Shown: piece after piece, positions 16,644 to 27,491 of the stretch
How positions within the stretch are numbered: position 1 is the first letter of the stretch
How the letters are laid out: each line of letters opens with the position of its first letter
NCBI RefSeq assembly: GCF_004328645.1
Contig: NZ_CP031395.1
Span: 3,745,501 to 3,809,500 of the forward strand
Reading direction: 5' to 3'
Length of the DNA stretch: 64,000 nt
Source of the DNA: Hylemonella gracilis
GTDB taxonomy: Bacteria; Pseudomonadota; Gammaproteobacteria; Burkholderiales; Burkholderiaceae_C
Program-made: the position numbers and the translations under genes
The notes under the pieces: model-generated
Told to the model about the DNA's origin: nothing
What the model saw: the letters and a program-made list of their open reading frames with translations, nothing else
The model's database searches: none

Positions 16644-18215
16644 ATGTCCCTCAAGAACCTGTCCGTCACCGCCAAACTGTTCCTGGGCTTCGGCCTGCTG
16701 CTGAGTTTGAGCGTGCTCATCGCCTGCTCGGGCTTTTTCGGCCTGGCCGCGTCCAAGGAGTCCATGCGTCGCCTCAAGGTCTACGGCGGCATGTATGACC
16801 AGACCGTGGCTGCCCGTGACGCCAATTTTTCCTTTGCGCTCGACCGCGACCGCGCCCACCTTGCCCCACACGCCGAGGCCGTGCGCCAGATTGAACAGGC
16901 GCTGCGGGACATCGTGGCCGAGATCGCCGCCGACAAAGGCTGGGCCAAGGCCGACAGCCCCTGGGTGAGCGCGCTGAGCGCGCGGTTGCGCGACTACGCG
17001 GCGGAACATGGGCAGACCCTGAGCCTGGGGGACGAGGCCCGGATCACGACCGGGCTGCGCGCGCTCAACGCGCGCATGCTCGATCTACAGAACGAGATCA
17101 ACGTCCATTACTCGGAGGAAGAAGCGCGCCTGGAACGCACCAGCGTCACGGCCAACTGGCTGCTGGGCCTGACCACCCTGGTCTCGCTGGCGGCCGGCCT
17201 GGTGCTGGCCTTGTTGATCGCGCGCCAGATCGTGCAACCCCTGCACGAAGCCCTGCGGGTGGGCCGCCTCGTCGCCGACGGCGACCTGACGGTGCGCGTG
17301 AGCAGCGACCGCAAGGACGAACTGGGTGAACTGACCCGGGTGCTGGCCTCGGTCGTGCAGGGCCTGCACGGGATGATCGACAAGATCCGGGTGGGTGCCA
17401 TCGAAATCCACGGTGCCACGGGACAGATCGTGGGCGGCGGCAAGCACCTGTCGGAACGCACCATGCAACAGGCGGCGGCGCTGGAAGAGACCCGCGCGGC
17501 GCTGGAGCAACTGGGCAGCATCATCGAGCAGACGGTCACGCACACAGGCCAGGCGCAGGGCCTGACCGAGAGCGCCAAGGACATCGTGCGGCAGAACGGC
17601 GAGACCATGGCCTCGGTCACGGCGAGCATGGCGGAAATCAACCGCTCGTCGAAGAAGATGTTCGAGATCATCAACGTGATCGAGGGCATCGCCTTCCAGA
17701 CCAATCTGCTCGCGCTCAACGCCGCCGTCGAAGCCGCTCGGGCCGGTGAACAGGGTCGCGGCTTCGCGGTGGTGGCTGGCGAGGTGCGCGCGCTGGCCGG
17801 GCGCAGCGGCTCGGCGGCCAAGGAAATCCGCGAACTCATCACCGGCAGCGTCGCCCAGGCCGACCACGGCGCGACCCTGGTCGGTTCGGCCAACACGGCG
17901 ATGCAAGAGATGGTGGCGAACGTGGAGGAGATGCGCGCGTTGATGGGCCGCATCGCCCAGGCCAGCCGCCAGCAGCACCAGGACATCGGTCAATCCAACC
18001 GCGCGATGGCGCAGATCGACGCCACCACCCAGCAGAACGCAGCCCTGGTCGAGGAATCCGCCTCGGCCGCGGCGGCACTGGAGCAGCAGGCCCGGGTGTT
18101 GTCCCAGGCGGTCGGCGCCTTCCGCCTCGCGACGGGCACACCCCTCGCCGGCCTGACCGGGTCCGCCCCGGCCGCGCTCGTGCGGCGCGAAGAGCGGCTG
18201 GCACTGCCGGCCTGA
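16644..18215 (+). CDS. Methyl-accepting chemotaxis protein
   Basis: The 523-residue receptor has a first membrane helix at about residues 11-31, a short mainly helical periplasmic domain of about 140 residues (four-helix-bundle type, no Cache motif seen), a second helix at about 170-192, a HAMP domain and a long signalling coiled coil. The tip carries the conserved hairpin [43 protein letters not shown]. No CheR-tethering pentapeptide (xWxxF) ends the protein. The ligand is unknown. The gene follows patatin by 88 bases, on the same strand, ahead of metG. Confidence 0.93.
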   Translation: MSLKNLSVTAKLFLGFGLLLSLSVLIACSGFFGLAASKESMRRLKVYGGMYDQTVAARDANFSFALDRDRAHLAPHAEAVRQIEQALRDIVAEIAADKGWAKADSPWVSALSARLRDYAAEHGQTLSLGDEARITTGLRALNARMLDLQNEINVHYSEEEARLERTSVTANWLLGLTTLVSLAAGLVLALLIARQIVQPLHEALRVGRLVADGDLTVRVSSDRKDELGELTRVLASVVQGLHGMIDKIRVGAIEIHGATGQIVGGGKHLSERTMQQAAALEETRAALEQLGSIIEQTVTHTGQAQGLTESAKDIVRQNGETMASVTASMAEINRSSKKMFEIINVIEGIAFQTNLLALNAAVEAARAGEQGRGFAVVAGEVRALAGRSGSAAKEIRELITGSVAQADHGATLVGSANTAMQEMVANVEEMRALMGRIAQASRQQHQDIGQSNRAMAQIDATTQQNAALVEESASAAAALEQQARVLSQAVGAFRLATGTPLAGLTGSAPAALVRREERLALPA

Positions 18216-18346
18216 CCCCCCGGCCCGCCATGGCCCTGGGTGGGGCCGCCTTGCACCGGCCACACGAGGGACAAGGCCAGGAGAACAGCGGCCTCGGAAA
18301 CCGGCCCGATAAAATCGCCGGTTCCCCGCCGAGGACGCACCCAAGG

Positions 18347-20509
18347 ATGCCCATGCCCCGCAAGCTTTTTGTCACCACCGCCCTGCCCTACGCCAACGGC
18401 AACTTCCACATCGGCCACATCATGGAGTACATCCAGGCCGACATCTGGGTGCGGTTCCAGCGCATGCAGGGCCACGACGTGAATTTCGTCGGCGCCGACG
18501 ACACCCACGGCGCGCCCATCATGATCGCGGCTGAAAAAGCCGGCAAGACGCCGCAGCAGTTCGTGGCCGACATCGCGGCCGGCCGCAAGCCCTACCTCGA
18601 GGGCTTCCACATCGCCTTCGACAACTGGAGCAGCACCGACAGTCCTGAAAACCACGCGCTCGCCAAAGAGATCTACCTGGACCTCAAAGCCAACGGCCTG
18701 GTTTCCAGCAAGGTGGTAGAGCAGTTCTTCGACCCGCAGAAAAACATGTTTCTGCCGGACCGTTTCATCAAGGGCGAGTGCCCCAAGTGCGGATCGAAAG
18801 ACCAGTACGGTGACAACTGCGAGGTCTGCGGCGCCGTCTATGCTCCGACCGATCTGAAAAACCCCTACTCCACGCTGTCAGGTGCCAAGCCGGTGCTCAA
18901 GAGTTCCGAGCATTTCTTCTTCAAGCTGTCCGACCCGCGCTGCGTGGCCTTCCTCGAACAATGGACGCAGGACGGCCGCTTGCAGCCCGAGGTGGCCAAC
19001 AAGGTCAAGGAATGGTTCACCGTGCGCACCAACCCGGATGGCACGCAGAGCGAAGGCCTGGGCGACTGGGACATCTCGCGCGACGCGCCCTACTTCGGCA
19101 TCGAGATCCCCGACGCGCCGGGCAAATACTTCTATGTCTGGCTGGACGCGCCCGTGGGCTACCTCGCCTCATTGAAAAACTACCTGAACAAGACCGGCGT
19201 GGACTACGAGCAGTACATGGCCGACCCGGCGCTGGAGCAGGTCCATTTCATCGGCAAGGACATCGTGACCTTCCACACCTTGTTCTGGCCCGCCATGCTG
19301 AAGTTCAGCGGCCGCAAGACGCCGGACCGTGTCTTCGTGCACGGCTTCCTGACCGTGAACAACGGCGAGAAGATGAGCAAGAGCCGGGGCACCGGCCTGG
19401 ACCCGCTGAAGTACCTCTCACTGGGCATGAACCCCGAGTGGCTGCGCTATTACCTCGCGGCCAAGCTCTCGGGCAAGAACGAGGACATCGACTTCAACGC
19501 TGAAGACTTCATGGCCCGTGTTAACAGCGATCTGATCGGCAAATACGTCAACATCGCCAGCCGGACCGCGCCCTTTTTCGCCAAGCACTTTGCAAACGAA
19601 ATGCAGCCCATCAAGATGGGCAGCCTGCAAGGTGTGCCAGTTCCCGCAGACTCCGCTGGTTTCGCCGTCGCTTTAGCCCATAGTGCCGAAATCAAGACAG
19701 CACTGGACAGCCGTGAATTCAGCAAAGCTGTCCGTTTGATCATGGAAGTCGCGGATGCCATCAACAAGGAGTTTGATGGCTTCAAGCCATGGCTTCTGGC
19801 AAAAACGGCCGCGACCGATCCGGTCGCCAAAGAACAGCTGGCGCAAATTTGTGCCTCGTCGATTGCGGGCTTCAAAGCCCTCTCAATCTTTCTAAAACCC
19901 ATCCTCCCCAAGCTGGTTTCTGAGGCAGAACAATTCTTGAACTGCCCCAACATGACTTGGGACGAGTTGGCCTTGCCTCTCGATCCGGCCCACTTCATTC
20001 CGCCCGGGCACAAATTCAATCCGGACAACTTCATTCCGCCTGGACATAAATTCAATGAGTTCAAGCCGTTGATGCAGCGCGTTGATGCCAAACAACTTGA
20101 GGCCCTGTTCGAACCGCCGGCCGCGCCGGAACCTGAGGCAGTCCTGCCTGGCGGAGAGCCCATCGCCGACACCATCACCATCGACGATTTCGCCAAGATC
20201 GACCTGCGCATCGCCAAGATCGTGAACTGCGAGGCGGTGGAAGGGTCGACCAAGCTGCTGCGTCTGACGCTGGACGTGGGCGAAGGCCGGATGCGGAATG
20301 TGTTTTCGGGAATCGCCAGCGCCTACAAGCCGGAAGACCTGATCGGCAAGCTCACCGTGATGGTGGCCAACCTCGCGCCGCGCAAGATGAAGTTCGGCGT
20401 CAGCGAAGGCATGGTGCTGGCCGCCAGCCACGCGGATGAAAAGGCCCAGCCCGGCATCCATGTGCTGGCCCCTTGGCCTGGCGCGCAGCCCGGCATGCGG
20501 GTGCACTGA
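18347..20509 (+). CDS. metG: Methionyl-tRNA synthetase
   Basis: This 720-residue enzyme charges tRNA-Met. The HIGH signature is in [10 protein letters not shown] near residue 20, the zinc knuckle is [18 protein letters not shown] near 145-160, and [12 protein letters not shown] is the KMSKS loop near 340. A helical anticodon domain follows, and the C-terminal OB-fold tRNA-binding domain ([32 protein letters not shown]) closes the protein. ATG 18347 or 18353 are equivalent choices. Two oddities: a 12-residue tandem duplication ([10 protein letters not shown] twice) at the end of the anticodon domain, and a stretch at about 19540-20110 whose G+C is near one half, clearly below the flanks, which suggests recombination with a diverged allele. 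Confidence 0.96.
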   Translation: MPMPRKLFVTTALPYANGNFHIGHIMEYIQADIWVRFQRMQGHDVNFVGADDTHGAPIMIAAEKAGKTPQQFVADIAAGRKPYLEGFHIAFDNWSSTDSPENHALAKEIYLDLKANGLVSSKVVEQFFDPQKNMFLPDRFIKGECPKCGSKDQYGDNCEVCGAVYAPTDLKNPYSTLSGAKPVLKSSEHFFFKLSDPRCVAFLEQWTQDGRLQPEVANKVKEWFTVRTNPDGTQSEGLGDWDISRDAPYFGIEIPDAPGKYFYVWLDAPVGYLASLKNYLNKTGVDYEQYMADPALEQVHFIGKDIVTFHTLFWPAMLKFSGRKTPDRVFVHGFLTVNNGEKMSKSRGTGLDPLKYLSLGMNPEWLRYYLAAKLSGKNEDIDFNAEDFMARVNSDLIGKYVNIASRTAPFFAKHFANEMQPIKMGSLQGVPVPADSAGFAVALAHSAEIKTALDSREFSKAVRLIMEVADAINKEFDGFKPWLLAKTAATDPVAKEQLAQICASSIAGFKALSIFLKPILPKLVSEAEQFLNCPNMTWDELALPLDPAHFIPPGHKFNPDNFIPPGHKFNEFKPLMQRVDAKQLEALFEPPAAPEPEAVLPGGEPIADTITIDDFAKIDLRIAKIVNCEAVEGSTKLLRLTLDVGEGRMRNVFSGIASAYKPEDLIGKLTVMVANLAPRKMKFGVSEGMVLAASHADEKAQPGIHVLAPWPGAQPGMRVH
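19992..20056 (+). repeat. 36-bp imperfect tandem duplication within metG
   Basis: Bases 19992-20020 recur at 20028-20056 with three differences (period 36 bases). It encodes [12 protein letters not shown] followed by [12 protein letters not shown], so the duplication keeps the frame and adds 12 residues in the linker before the conserved MQRVD segment. Confidence 0.85.
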
Positions 20510-20530
20510 ATCTGCACGGCAGACGAAGAA

Positions 20531-20564
20531 AACGGGGCATACCGGATCACTGGTATGCCCCGTT
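20531..20564. terminator. Strong hairpin downstream of metG
   Basis: AACGGGGCATACC (20531-20543) pairs perfectly over 13 bases with GGTATGCCCCGTT (20552-20564) around an 8-base loop, 21 bases after the metG stop. No U-run follows, so it may be a weak terminator or an mRNA-stabilising 3' hairpin. The rest of the 255-base gap to the next gene shows no further feature that I can support. Confidence 0.6.
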
Positions 20565-20765
20565 CACCTGAGATAGCCGTGTGACAGCAGCTGGGATAAA
20601 TGTAACCAAGCCAGCGCGCCCTGACCATCCCCACAAAGGGGGGGTCTTCAAGGCCTGTGAAAAAGTGCACGGTAATCCCCGACTCACGCGCGCGAAGATA
20701 AGGCGGGAAGCGGGTTTCCCCTTGTCATAAACTCGTGCTCACGCTTGGCCGCCGTGTTTTTGCCC

Positions 20766-21644
20766 ATGGTGCCGCGTCGCATGCCCCAGCCCCGGCCCGC
20801 CCATCTGCCGTTCTGGTGGACTGACATCCACCGCTCCCCCAGCGTGAACCTGCGCCTGGGCCTGTGCCTGTGCTTCATCGCCGGCGCGGCGAATGCGGGC
20901 GGTTTTCTCGCCATCGGGCAGTACACCTCCCATGTCACGGGCATGGTGTCGTCCATCGCGGACAACCTGGTGCTCGGCCATGTGGCCCTGGTGCTGGCCA
21001 GCCTGGCCGCCCTGCTGGCTTTCCTGGGCGGGGCCATGACCACGTCCCTGATGATCAACTGGTCCCGCCGCCGTCAACTGCGCAGCGCCTACGCCCGCCC
21101 CCTGCTGCTGGAAGCCGCTCTGCTGCTGATCTTCGGTGTCTTCGGGGCCTCGCTGCAGGCCTGGCCCTGGGCGCACGCGGGCCTGTTCACGCCACTGACC
21201 GTGCTGCTGCTGTGCTACCTGATGGGCCTGCAGAACGCCGTGATCACCAAGGTTTCGCACGCCGAGATCCGGACCACCCACGTCACCGGCCTGGTGACGG
21301 ACATCGGCATCGAGCTGGGCAAGCTGGTCTATCCCAACCGCTCGCCCATCCCGGGCCGGGTGCGAGCCAACCGGGCCAAGCTGCGCATCCACCTGCTATT
21401 GGTGACAGCCTTCCTGATGGGCGGCCTGATCGGGGCACTGGGTTTCAAGCACTGGGGGTACGCCACCACCTTGCCCCTGGCCGCGATGTTGACGCTGCTG
21501 GTCGCCGGCCCGCTGCTGCACGACCTGCGGCGCGGCCGCTGGGCGCCCCCCGCGCAGACGGATTGGCAAGCGTCCGAGCTGCTGCGCCCGGACCTGCCTC
21601 ACCCCTCCGAGGCCGCCGCCCACCCCCAGAAACCCAGGCCATGA
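20766..21644 (+). CDS. DUF1275 (YoaK-like) integral membrane protein
   Basis: The 292-residue product has six or so hydrophobic segments and the DUF1275 hallmarks: CFIAGAANAGGFLAIGQYTSHVTGMVSSIADNL near residue 30-60, LLLCYLMGLQNAVITKVSHAEIRTTHVTGLVTDIGIELGKL in the middle, and a two-helix C-terminal part. Members are inner-membrane proteins of unknown transport or signalling role. Starts at 20766 (chosen) or 20781 are both plausible; neither has a clear ribosome site. It is followed 23 bases later by a SulP transporter, so the pair is probably an operon. Confidence 0.82.
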   Translation: MVPRRMPQPRPAHLPFWWTDIHRSPSVNLRLGLCLCFIAGAANAGGFLAIGQYTSHVTGMVSSIADNLVLGHVALVLASLAALLAFLGGAMTTSLMINWSRRRQLRSAYARPLLLEAALLLIFGVFGASLQAWPWAHAGLFTPLTVLLLCYLMGLQNAVITKVSHAEIRTTHVTGLVTDIGIELGKLVYPNRSPIPGRVRANRAKLRIHLLLVTAFLMGGLIGALGFKHWGYATTLPLAAMLTLLVAGPLLHDLRRGRWAPPAQTDWQASELLRPDLPHPSEAAAHPQKPRP

Positions 21645-21667
21645 CCTAGGCCATCGGCCGACCCACC

Positions 21668-23506
21668 ATGTCCAAGGACAAGCCAGTGCCGCAGGGCCAG
21701 ACCGAAACCAGCGCAGTGGCGACCGTGCTGGCGTCCCTGGCGCCCTTTCGCCCCAAACTGCTGGAGACCTTGCCGGGTTACACCCGCACCCATTTCGCCC
21801 GGGACGTCGGCGCGGGGCTGACGGTCGGGATCGTGGCCCTGCCGCTCGCCATGGCTTTCGCGATCGCCAGCGGCCTCAAGCCCGAGGCCGGCCTGTTCAC
21901 CGCCGTCATCGCGGGCTTCCTGATCTCCGCCTTGGGCGGCAGCCGGGTGCAGATCGGCGGCCCGGCAGGCGCCTTCATCGTCATCGTCTACGGCATTCTG
22001 GAACGCCACGGTCTGGCCAACCTCCTCATCGCCACGGTCATGTCGGGCCTGATGCTGTTCCTGATGGGTCTGTTCAAGCTGGGCACCCTGGTACGCTTCA
22101 TCCCCATCGCCGTGGTGATCGGCTTCACCAACGGCATCGCCGTGCTGATCATGCTCTCGCAGCTCAAGGATTTCCTCGGCCTGTCGCTGGAACACCCACC
22201 CGCTGGCTTCTTCGCCCAGATCGAGGCGCTGCGCCTGACCCTGCACACGGTCAACCCGGCGGCGCTGGGCATCGCCCTGGGCACGCTCGCGCTGGTGGTT
22301 GTCTGGCAGCGCGGCCTGCCTGGGCTCACGAGCGACGGACGGGCCACGCTCAAGACCCGGGTCCTGAGCAGCCGGGTGCTGTTCGCGGCCAGCCGCCTGT
22401 CTGTCGTGCCGGGCACCATCGTGGCCCTGATCCTGGCCACGCTGATCACCTGGGCACTGAATCTCCCCATAGAAACCATCGGCAGCAAATTCGGCGGCAT
22501 CCCCGCCACACTGCCGTCCCTGGCCTGGCCCGCCTTCAGCTGGGATGGCGTGCGTTTCCTCCTCATGCCCGCGTTCACACTGGCTCTGCTGGGCGCCATC
22601 GAATCGCTGCTGTGCGCACGCATCGCTGACGGCGTGTGCGCCGCCCGGCCGCCCGAAGGCGCACCCACCGGTGCCCGCGAGGGTGCAGGCCGCTCCACCA
22701 GCGAGGACCGGCACGACCCCAACCAGGAACTGATGGCCCAGGGCGTGGCCAACATCGTCACGCCCTTCTTCGGCGGCATGCCCGCCACCGGCACCATCGC
22801 CCGCACGGTCACCAACGCCAAGAGCGGCGCGGTCAGCCCCGTCGCGGGCATGGTGCATGCGCTGACGCTGCTGGCCGTGATGCTGGTGGCCGCGCCCCTG
22901 GCCAGCCATGTCCCGCTGGCCGCGTTGGCGGGCATCCTCATGGTTGTGGCCTGGAACATGGGCGAATGGCGCGAATTCGCACACCTGCGCCAGTACCGCC
23001 TGCCCTATCGGGTGACGCTGCTGGCGGTCTTCACCCTCACCGTGGTGGCTGACCTGACGGTGGCCGTGGAAGTGGGCCTGGTCGCAGCCTGCCTGACCTT
23101 CATCTACCGCATCTCCAGCCTCACCCGTTCCGAAACCGTGCCCCAGGCCCGCCCCGGTGTCCTGGCCTGGCGGCTCTACGGTGCCCTGTTCTTCGGCGCG
23201 GTCAAGCTGATCGAGGACATCGAACGCCAGCTCGGGGAAGCCGGCACGGCCGCCACGACGACACGGGTGCTGGTGCTGGATCTGAAGAATCTGCTCTACA
23301 TTGACAGTTCCGGGGCCGACACCCTGCGCGACCTGCAACGCAGCTGCGCCAGGCAGGGCGTGCACCTGGTGCTGTGTGGCCTGAGCCACCAGCCGCTGGA
23401 CATGGCCCGCCGTGCCGGCCTGCTGGCCGGCTTGCCCGAGGAAAACATCCGCCCCGACCTCGCCGCGGGACTGGACCGGGCGCGGGCCCTCGCGGGCGCC
23501 GACTGA
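21668..23506 (+). CDS. SulP-family anion transporter with STAS domain
   Basis: The 612-residue protein begins with the SulP transmembrane core (DVGAGLTVGIVALPLAMAFAIASGLKPEAGLFTAVIAGF, then GGSRVQIGGPAGAFIVIVYGI) and ends with a cytoplasmic STAS domain (residues about 500-600) that keeps the DSSG motif in LLYIDSSGADTLRDL. Bacterial SulP proteins carry sulfate, bicarbonate or dicarboxylates; the substrate cannot be told from sequence. An insertion of about 25 residues rich in Ala, Gly, Arg (ARPPEGAPTGAREGAGRSTSED) interrupts the loop before the conserved DPNQELMAQGVANI. Overlap-free spacing to its neighbours suggests co-transcription with the DUF1275 gene. Confidence 0.9.
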   Translation: MSKDKPVPQGQTETSAVATVLASLAPFRPKLLETLPGYTRTHFARDVGAGLTVGIVALPLAMAFAIASGLKPEAGLFTAVIAGFLISALGGSRVQIGGPAGAFIVIVYGILERHGLANLLIATVMSGLMLFLMGLFKLGTLVRFIPIAVVIGFTNGIAVLIMLSQLKDFLGLSLEHPPAGFFAQIEALRLTLHTVNPAALGIALGTLALVVVWQRGLPGLTSDGRATLKTRVLSSRVLFAASRLSVVPGTIVALILATLITWALNLPIETIGSKFGGIPATLPSLAWPAFSWDGVRFLLMPAFTLALLGAIESLLCARIADGVCAARPPEGAPTGAREGAGRSTSEDRHDPNQELMAQGVANIVTPFFGGMPATGTIARTVTNAKSGAVSPVAGMVHALTLLAVMLVAAPLASHVPLAALAGILMVVAWNMGEWREFAHLRQYRLPYRVTLLAVFTLTVVADLTVAVEVGLVAACLTFIYRISSLTRSETVPQARPGVLAWRLYGALFFGAVKLIEDIERQLGEAGTAATTTRVLVLDLKNLLYIDSSGADTLRDLQRSCARQGVHLVLCGLSHQPLDMARRAGLLAGLPEENIRPDLAAGLDRARALAGAD

Positions 23507-23548
23507 GGCCCGCTAAAATGTCCGCTTCCCTCTTCCGGTGTCCCTGCC

Positions 23549-23767
23549 ATGCATCTGTTCCGCTATCCTGACTACAAGTCCGAAGCCACCCAGTTCATCC
23601 AGAAGCTCAAGGCCGAAAAGCCCGAGCTGGAAGCGCAGCAACGCCAGGGACGCGCCTTGCTGTGGGACCAGGCCGTGGACGCCCAGGCCTGGCAGGGTTA
23701 CGAGGCCGCGCGCGTGGCGCAGCAGCCCTACGTCTACCAGACCAGCGACAGCCCGCAATCCCGTTGA
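23549..23767 (+). CDS. DUF3460 family small protein
   Basis: This 72-residue soluble protein begins MHLFRYPDYKSEATQFIQKLKAEKPELEAQQRQGR and ends in a Tyr/Gln-rich tail. The sequence matches the DUF3460 family, which is confined to Burkholderiales and close relatives and is typically encoded just before scpA, as here. Its function is not known; the conserved linkage hints at a link to chromosome segregation or the neighbouring cofactor genes. It is largely helical with no membrane segment. Confidence 0.85.
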   Translation: MHLFRYPDYKSEATQFIQKLKAEKPELEAQQRQGRALLWDQAVDAQAWQGYEAARVAQQPYVYQTSDSPQSR

Positions 23768-23794
23768 GCGCCCCGTGACCGGACTCCTCGCCGC

Positions 23795-24664
23795 ATGAGC
23801 GAAGCGCAAACCCGCGCCTCCGACGCCCTGGAGGACGGCGCTGTCCTGGCGGCCACCGAATCCGGCATGCCGGAGGTGGTGGACCATGTCGCGGTTGCCC
23901 GTCTTTACGGCGAGCCCCTGTTCCAGCTCCCGCAGGATCTCTACATCCCGCCGGATGCGCTGGAGGTGTTCCTGGAGGCTTTCGAGGGACCGCTGGACCT
24001 GCTGCTCTACCTGATCCGAAAGCAGAACTTCAACATCCTCGACATTCCGATGGCGGCGGTCACCCGCCAGTACCTGACCTATGTGGAGCAGGTCCGCAAG
24101 CGCAACCTTGAATTGGCCGCCGAGTACCTGTTGATGGCCGCGATGCTGATCGAGATCAAGTCGCGCATGCTGCTGCCACCCAAGAAGGCCGCGGAAGGCG
24201 AGGAAGCCGAGGACCCGCGCGCCGAGCTCGTGCGCCGCCTGCTCGAATACGAGCAGATGAAGCTGGCCGCCGCGCGCCTGGGGGAACTGCCGCACTACGG
24301 GCGGGACTTCCTCAAGGCTCAGGTCTATATCGAACAGTCGATCCAACCGCGCTTTCCCGACGTGCACATCGTCGATCTTCAGGGGGCCTGGGCCGACATC
24401 CTCAAGCGCGCCAAGCTGGTGCAGCACCACAAGATCACGCGCGAGGAACTGTCCGTGCGCGAGCACATGAGCATCGTGCTCAAGACCCTGAAGGGTCGCA
24501 AGTTCGTCGAGTTCGAGAAGCTCTTCAACCCCACGCAGGGCGTGCCCGTGCTGGTGGTGACCTTCATCGCCCTGCTGGAGCTGGCCAAGGAAAGCCTGAT
24601 CGAGATCACCCAGGCCGAGGCCTATGCGCCCATCTACGTGCGCCTGAGCTATACGCCCACCTGA
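23795..24664 (+). CDS. scpA: Segregation and condensation protein A (kleisin)
   Basis: The 289-residue ScpA bridges SMC (or MukB-like) heads with ScpB in the bacterial condensin complex. The family core starts at FEGPLDLLLYLIRKQNFNILDIPMAAVTRQYLTYVEQ (about residues 60-97), followed by AAEYLLMAAMLIEIKSRMLLP, and ends with the winged-helix LLELAKESLIEITQAEAYAPIYVRL. An N-terminal extension of about 55 residues is present. scpB is not in the window. DUF3460 precedes it by 27 bases and nadB follows, so the locus joins chromosome maintenance with cofactor genes. Confidence 0.95.
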   Translation: MSEAQTRASDALEDGAVLAATESGMPEVVDHVAVARLYGEPLFQLPQDLYIPPDALEVFLEAFEGPLDLLLYLIRKQNFNILDIPMAAVTRQYLTYVEQVRKRNLELAAEYLLMAAMLIEIKSRMLLPPKKAAEGEEAEDPRAELVRRLLEYEQMKLAAARLGELPHYGRDFLKAQVYIEQSIQPRFPDVHIVDLQGAWADILKRAKLVQHHKITREELSVREHMSIVLKTLKGRKFVEFEKLFNPTQGVPVLVVTFIALLELAKESLIEITQAEAYAPIYVRLSYTPT

Positions 24665-24752
24665 GGTCCGACGCCGGCCTCGTCTATAGTCGGCCCTCGT
24701 GCCCCGCCTGCGCCACGCAGAACCTCTCCCGATTCCTCCTCGCGAGCCGCCC

Positions 24753-26350
24753 GTGACCTCTCCCGCGCACCATTCCTTTGACGTCCTCATCGTGGGCAGC
24801 GGCCTGGCGGGCCTGTCCGCCGCCCTGCATCTGGCGCCTACGCACCGGGTGGCCGTGATCACCAAGCGCGAGTTGAGCGATGGTTCCAGCGGCTGGGCCC
24901 AGGGCGGGATCGCCGCCGTGGTGGGCCAGGGCGACACGCTGGAACAGCATGTGGACGACACCCTGGTCGCCGGCGCCGGCCTGTGCGACCTCGAGGCCAC
25001 GCGCTTCGTGGTCGAGCACGCGGCGGAGAACATCCATTGGCTGGAAGGGCTGGGCGTGCCTTTCTCGCGCGAGGACGGCCACCTGCACCTGACCCGCGAG
25101 GGCGGTCACAGCGAGCGGCGCATCGTCCACGTCACCGACGCCACCGGCGCGGCCGTGCAGGCCACGCTGCGCACCAAGGTGCGCATGCAGCCCAACATCA
25201 CGCTGTTCGAGCACCATGTGCTGGTCGACCTGATCACCCAGACGAAACTCGGCGGCGACCAGGACGGCAACCGCTGCCTGGGTCTGTACGCCCTGAACGA
25301 AGCCACGGACACCGTGGAGAGTTTCGCAGCCCCGCACACCATCCTGGCCACGGGCGGCGCGGGCAAGGTCTACCTCTACACCACCAACCCGGACACGTCC
25401 ACTGGCGACGGCATCGCCGCCGCCTGGCGCGCGGGCTGCCGGGTGGGAAACATGGAATTCATTCAGTTCCATCCGACCTGTCTGTACCACCCGCACGCCA
25501 AGAGCTTCCTGATCAGCGAGGCCGTGCGCGGCGAAGGCGCGCTGCTGCGCCTGCCCCCGAAGCGGGCGGCACGCGCTTCATGCCCGAACACGACCCGCGC
25601 GCCGAGCTGGCCACGCGCGACATCGTGGCGCGCTCCATCGACTACGAGATGAAACGCCACGGCGTGGACTGCGTCTACCTCGACATCACGCACAAACCCA
25701 AGGCCTTTTTGCAGGAGCATTTCCCCAACATCTACGCGCGCTGCCTGGAGCTCGGCATCGACATGGCCAAGGATTGGATTCCCGTCGTGCCCGCCGCCCA
25801 CTTCACCTGCGGCGGCGTGGTGACGGACCTGGGCGGTCGCACCGATCTGCGCGGCCTCTACGCCATCGGCGAGACGGCCTACACCGGCCTGCACGGGGCC
25901 AACCGCCTGGCCAGCAACTCGCTGGTGGAGTGCATGGTCTACGCGCGCGCCGCGGCCGACGCGATCCGCGGTGACCCGGCCGCGCCGCTGCCCACCCTGC
26001 CAGCCTGGGACGACAGCCAGGTGACCGACGCCGACGAGTCGGTGGTGATCTCGCACAACTGGGACGAGCTGCGCCGCTTCATGTGGGACTACGTGGGCAT
26101 CGTGCGCACCAACAAGCGGTTGGAACGCGCCGCGCACCGGATCGACCTGCTGCACTCGGAGATTCAGGAGTTCTATTCCAGCTTCCATGTCACGCGCGAC
26201 CTGCTGGAGTTGCGCAACCTGGTGCAGGTGGCCGAGCTGATCGTGCGCAGCGCACAGGCCCGCCATGAAAGCCGGGGCCTGCACTACAGCCGCGACTACC
26301 CCGACCTGCTGCCTGAGGCCAGGCCGACCTTCCTCACACCCACCCTCTGA
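24753..26350 (+). CDS. nadB: L-aspartate oxidase (frameshifted)
   Basis: NadB oxidises aspartate to iminoaspartate for NAD synthesis. The FAD dinucleotide-binding loop [18 protein letters not shown] is at the N terminus, [12 protein letters not shown] follows, and [30 protein letters not shown] leads to the break. After the C run at 25554-25558 the frame shifts; one more C would restore [20 protein letters not shown] and the rest, including [33 protein letters not shown]. The repaired protein has 532 residues, normal for NadB. A sequencing deletion in the homopolymer is the likely cause. Start: GTG 24753 gives the family N terminus; GTG 24699 is an alternative. Quinolinate synthase and nadC are not in the window. 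Confidence 0.9.
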
Positions 26351-26364
26351 TTTCTCACGTGTCC

Positions 26365-27408
26365 ATGAACGCCACCTCCCCGACCGAACAAGCCGTGGTC
26401 GCGCAGACCATCACCCTGCACAAGCCAAAAGCCAAGGCGCCGACCCATCCCAAGGCCGAGCACTGGAGCGTGGACGCCATCGAAGCCCTGTTCAATCTGC
26501 CTTTTCCCGAACTGCTGCACCGCGCGCAGACCGTGCACCGCGCGCATTTCGACCCGACGCAGATCGAATTTGCCACGCTGCTCTCGGTCAAGACCGGCGG
26601 CTGCCCGGAAGACTGCGGCTACTGCCCGCAATCGGCCTCCTACGACACCGGCGTCCAGGCCAGCAAGCTGATGGAACTGCAGGAGGTGCTGTTCGCCGCC
26701 CAGCGCGCCAAGGACGCGGGTGCCACGCGCTTCTGCATGGGCGCGGCCTGGCGCGCGCCCAAAGACCGAGATGTGGAAAAAATCGCCGAGCTGGTGCGCG
26801 GCGTCAAGGACCTGGGACTGGAGACCTGCGCCACCCTGGGGATGCTGGAAGACGGCCACGCCGAGCAGTTGCGCGACGCGGGCCTGGATTTCTACAACCA
26901 CAACCTCGACACCGCGCCCGATTTCTACGGTGACATCATCAGCACCCGCGATTACCAGGACCGTCTGGACACGCTGGCGCGCGTGCGCCAGGCGGGCGTG
27001 AAGATCTGCTCGGGCGGCATCGTGGGCATGGGCGAGACCGTGCGGCACCGCGCCGGGCTGATCGCCGAACTGGCCAACCTCGATCCTTACCCCGAGTCGG
27101 TTCCGATCAACAACCTCGTGCGCGTCGAGGGCACGCCGCTGGCCGACCAGGCCCCGCTGGACCCCTTCGATTTCGTGCGCACCATCGCCGTGGCGCGCAT
27201 CACCATGCCCAAGGCACGCGTGCGCCTCTCGGCCGGCCGGCAGCAGATGGGTGACGGCATCCAGGCGCTCTGTTTCCTGGCTGGCGCCAACTCCATCTTC
27301 TATGGCGACAAGCTGCTGGTCACCGGCAACCCGGACACCGATGCCGACCTCCAGCTGCTGCAGCGCCTGGGTATGCGGGCGGCGCAGCAGCCGCTGGGCA
27401 AGACCTGA
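26365..27408 (+). CDS. bioB: Biotin synthase
   Basis: This radical-SAM enzyme inserts sulfur into dethiobiotin. The cluster motif [11 protein letters not shown] (CxxxCxxC) is near residue 76, and the product has the usual order of strands: [61 protein letters not shown], and the Arg for the second cluster in RLSAGRQQM. Length is 347 residues. ATG 26365 begins MNATSPTEQ, 14 bases after nadB ends, so nadB-bioB are probably one transcript. No BirA-type operator is recognised upstream. The remaining biotin genes are not in the window. Confidence 0.96.
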   Translation: MNATSPTEQAVVAQTITLHKPKAKAPTHPKAEHWSVDAIEALFNLPFPELLHRAQTVHRAHFDPTQIEFATLLSVKTGGCPEDCGYCPQSASYDTGVQASKLMELQEVLFAAQRAKDAGATRFCMGAAWRAPKDRDVEKIAELVRGVKDLGLETCATLGMLEDGHAEQLRDAGLDFYNHNLDTAPDFYGDIISTRDYQDRLDTLARVRQAGVKICSGGIVGMGETVRHRAGLIAELANLDPYPESVPINNLVRVEGTPLADQAPLDPFDFVRTIAVARITMPKARVRLSAGRQQMGDGIQALCFLAGANSIFYGDKLLVTGNPDTDADLQLLQRLGMRAAQQPLGKT

Positions 27409-27491
27409 GAAAAACCGGCGCGCCCGAGAGGGCTCACCCCCGCGCGCCGATTGCGCTACATTCGCGCCTCACGCGACCCCCGGAGACAACT

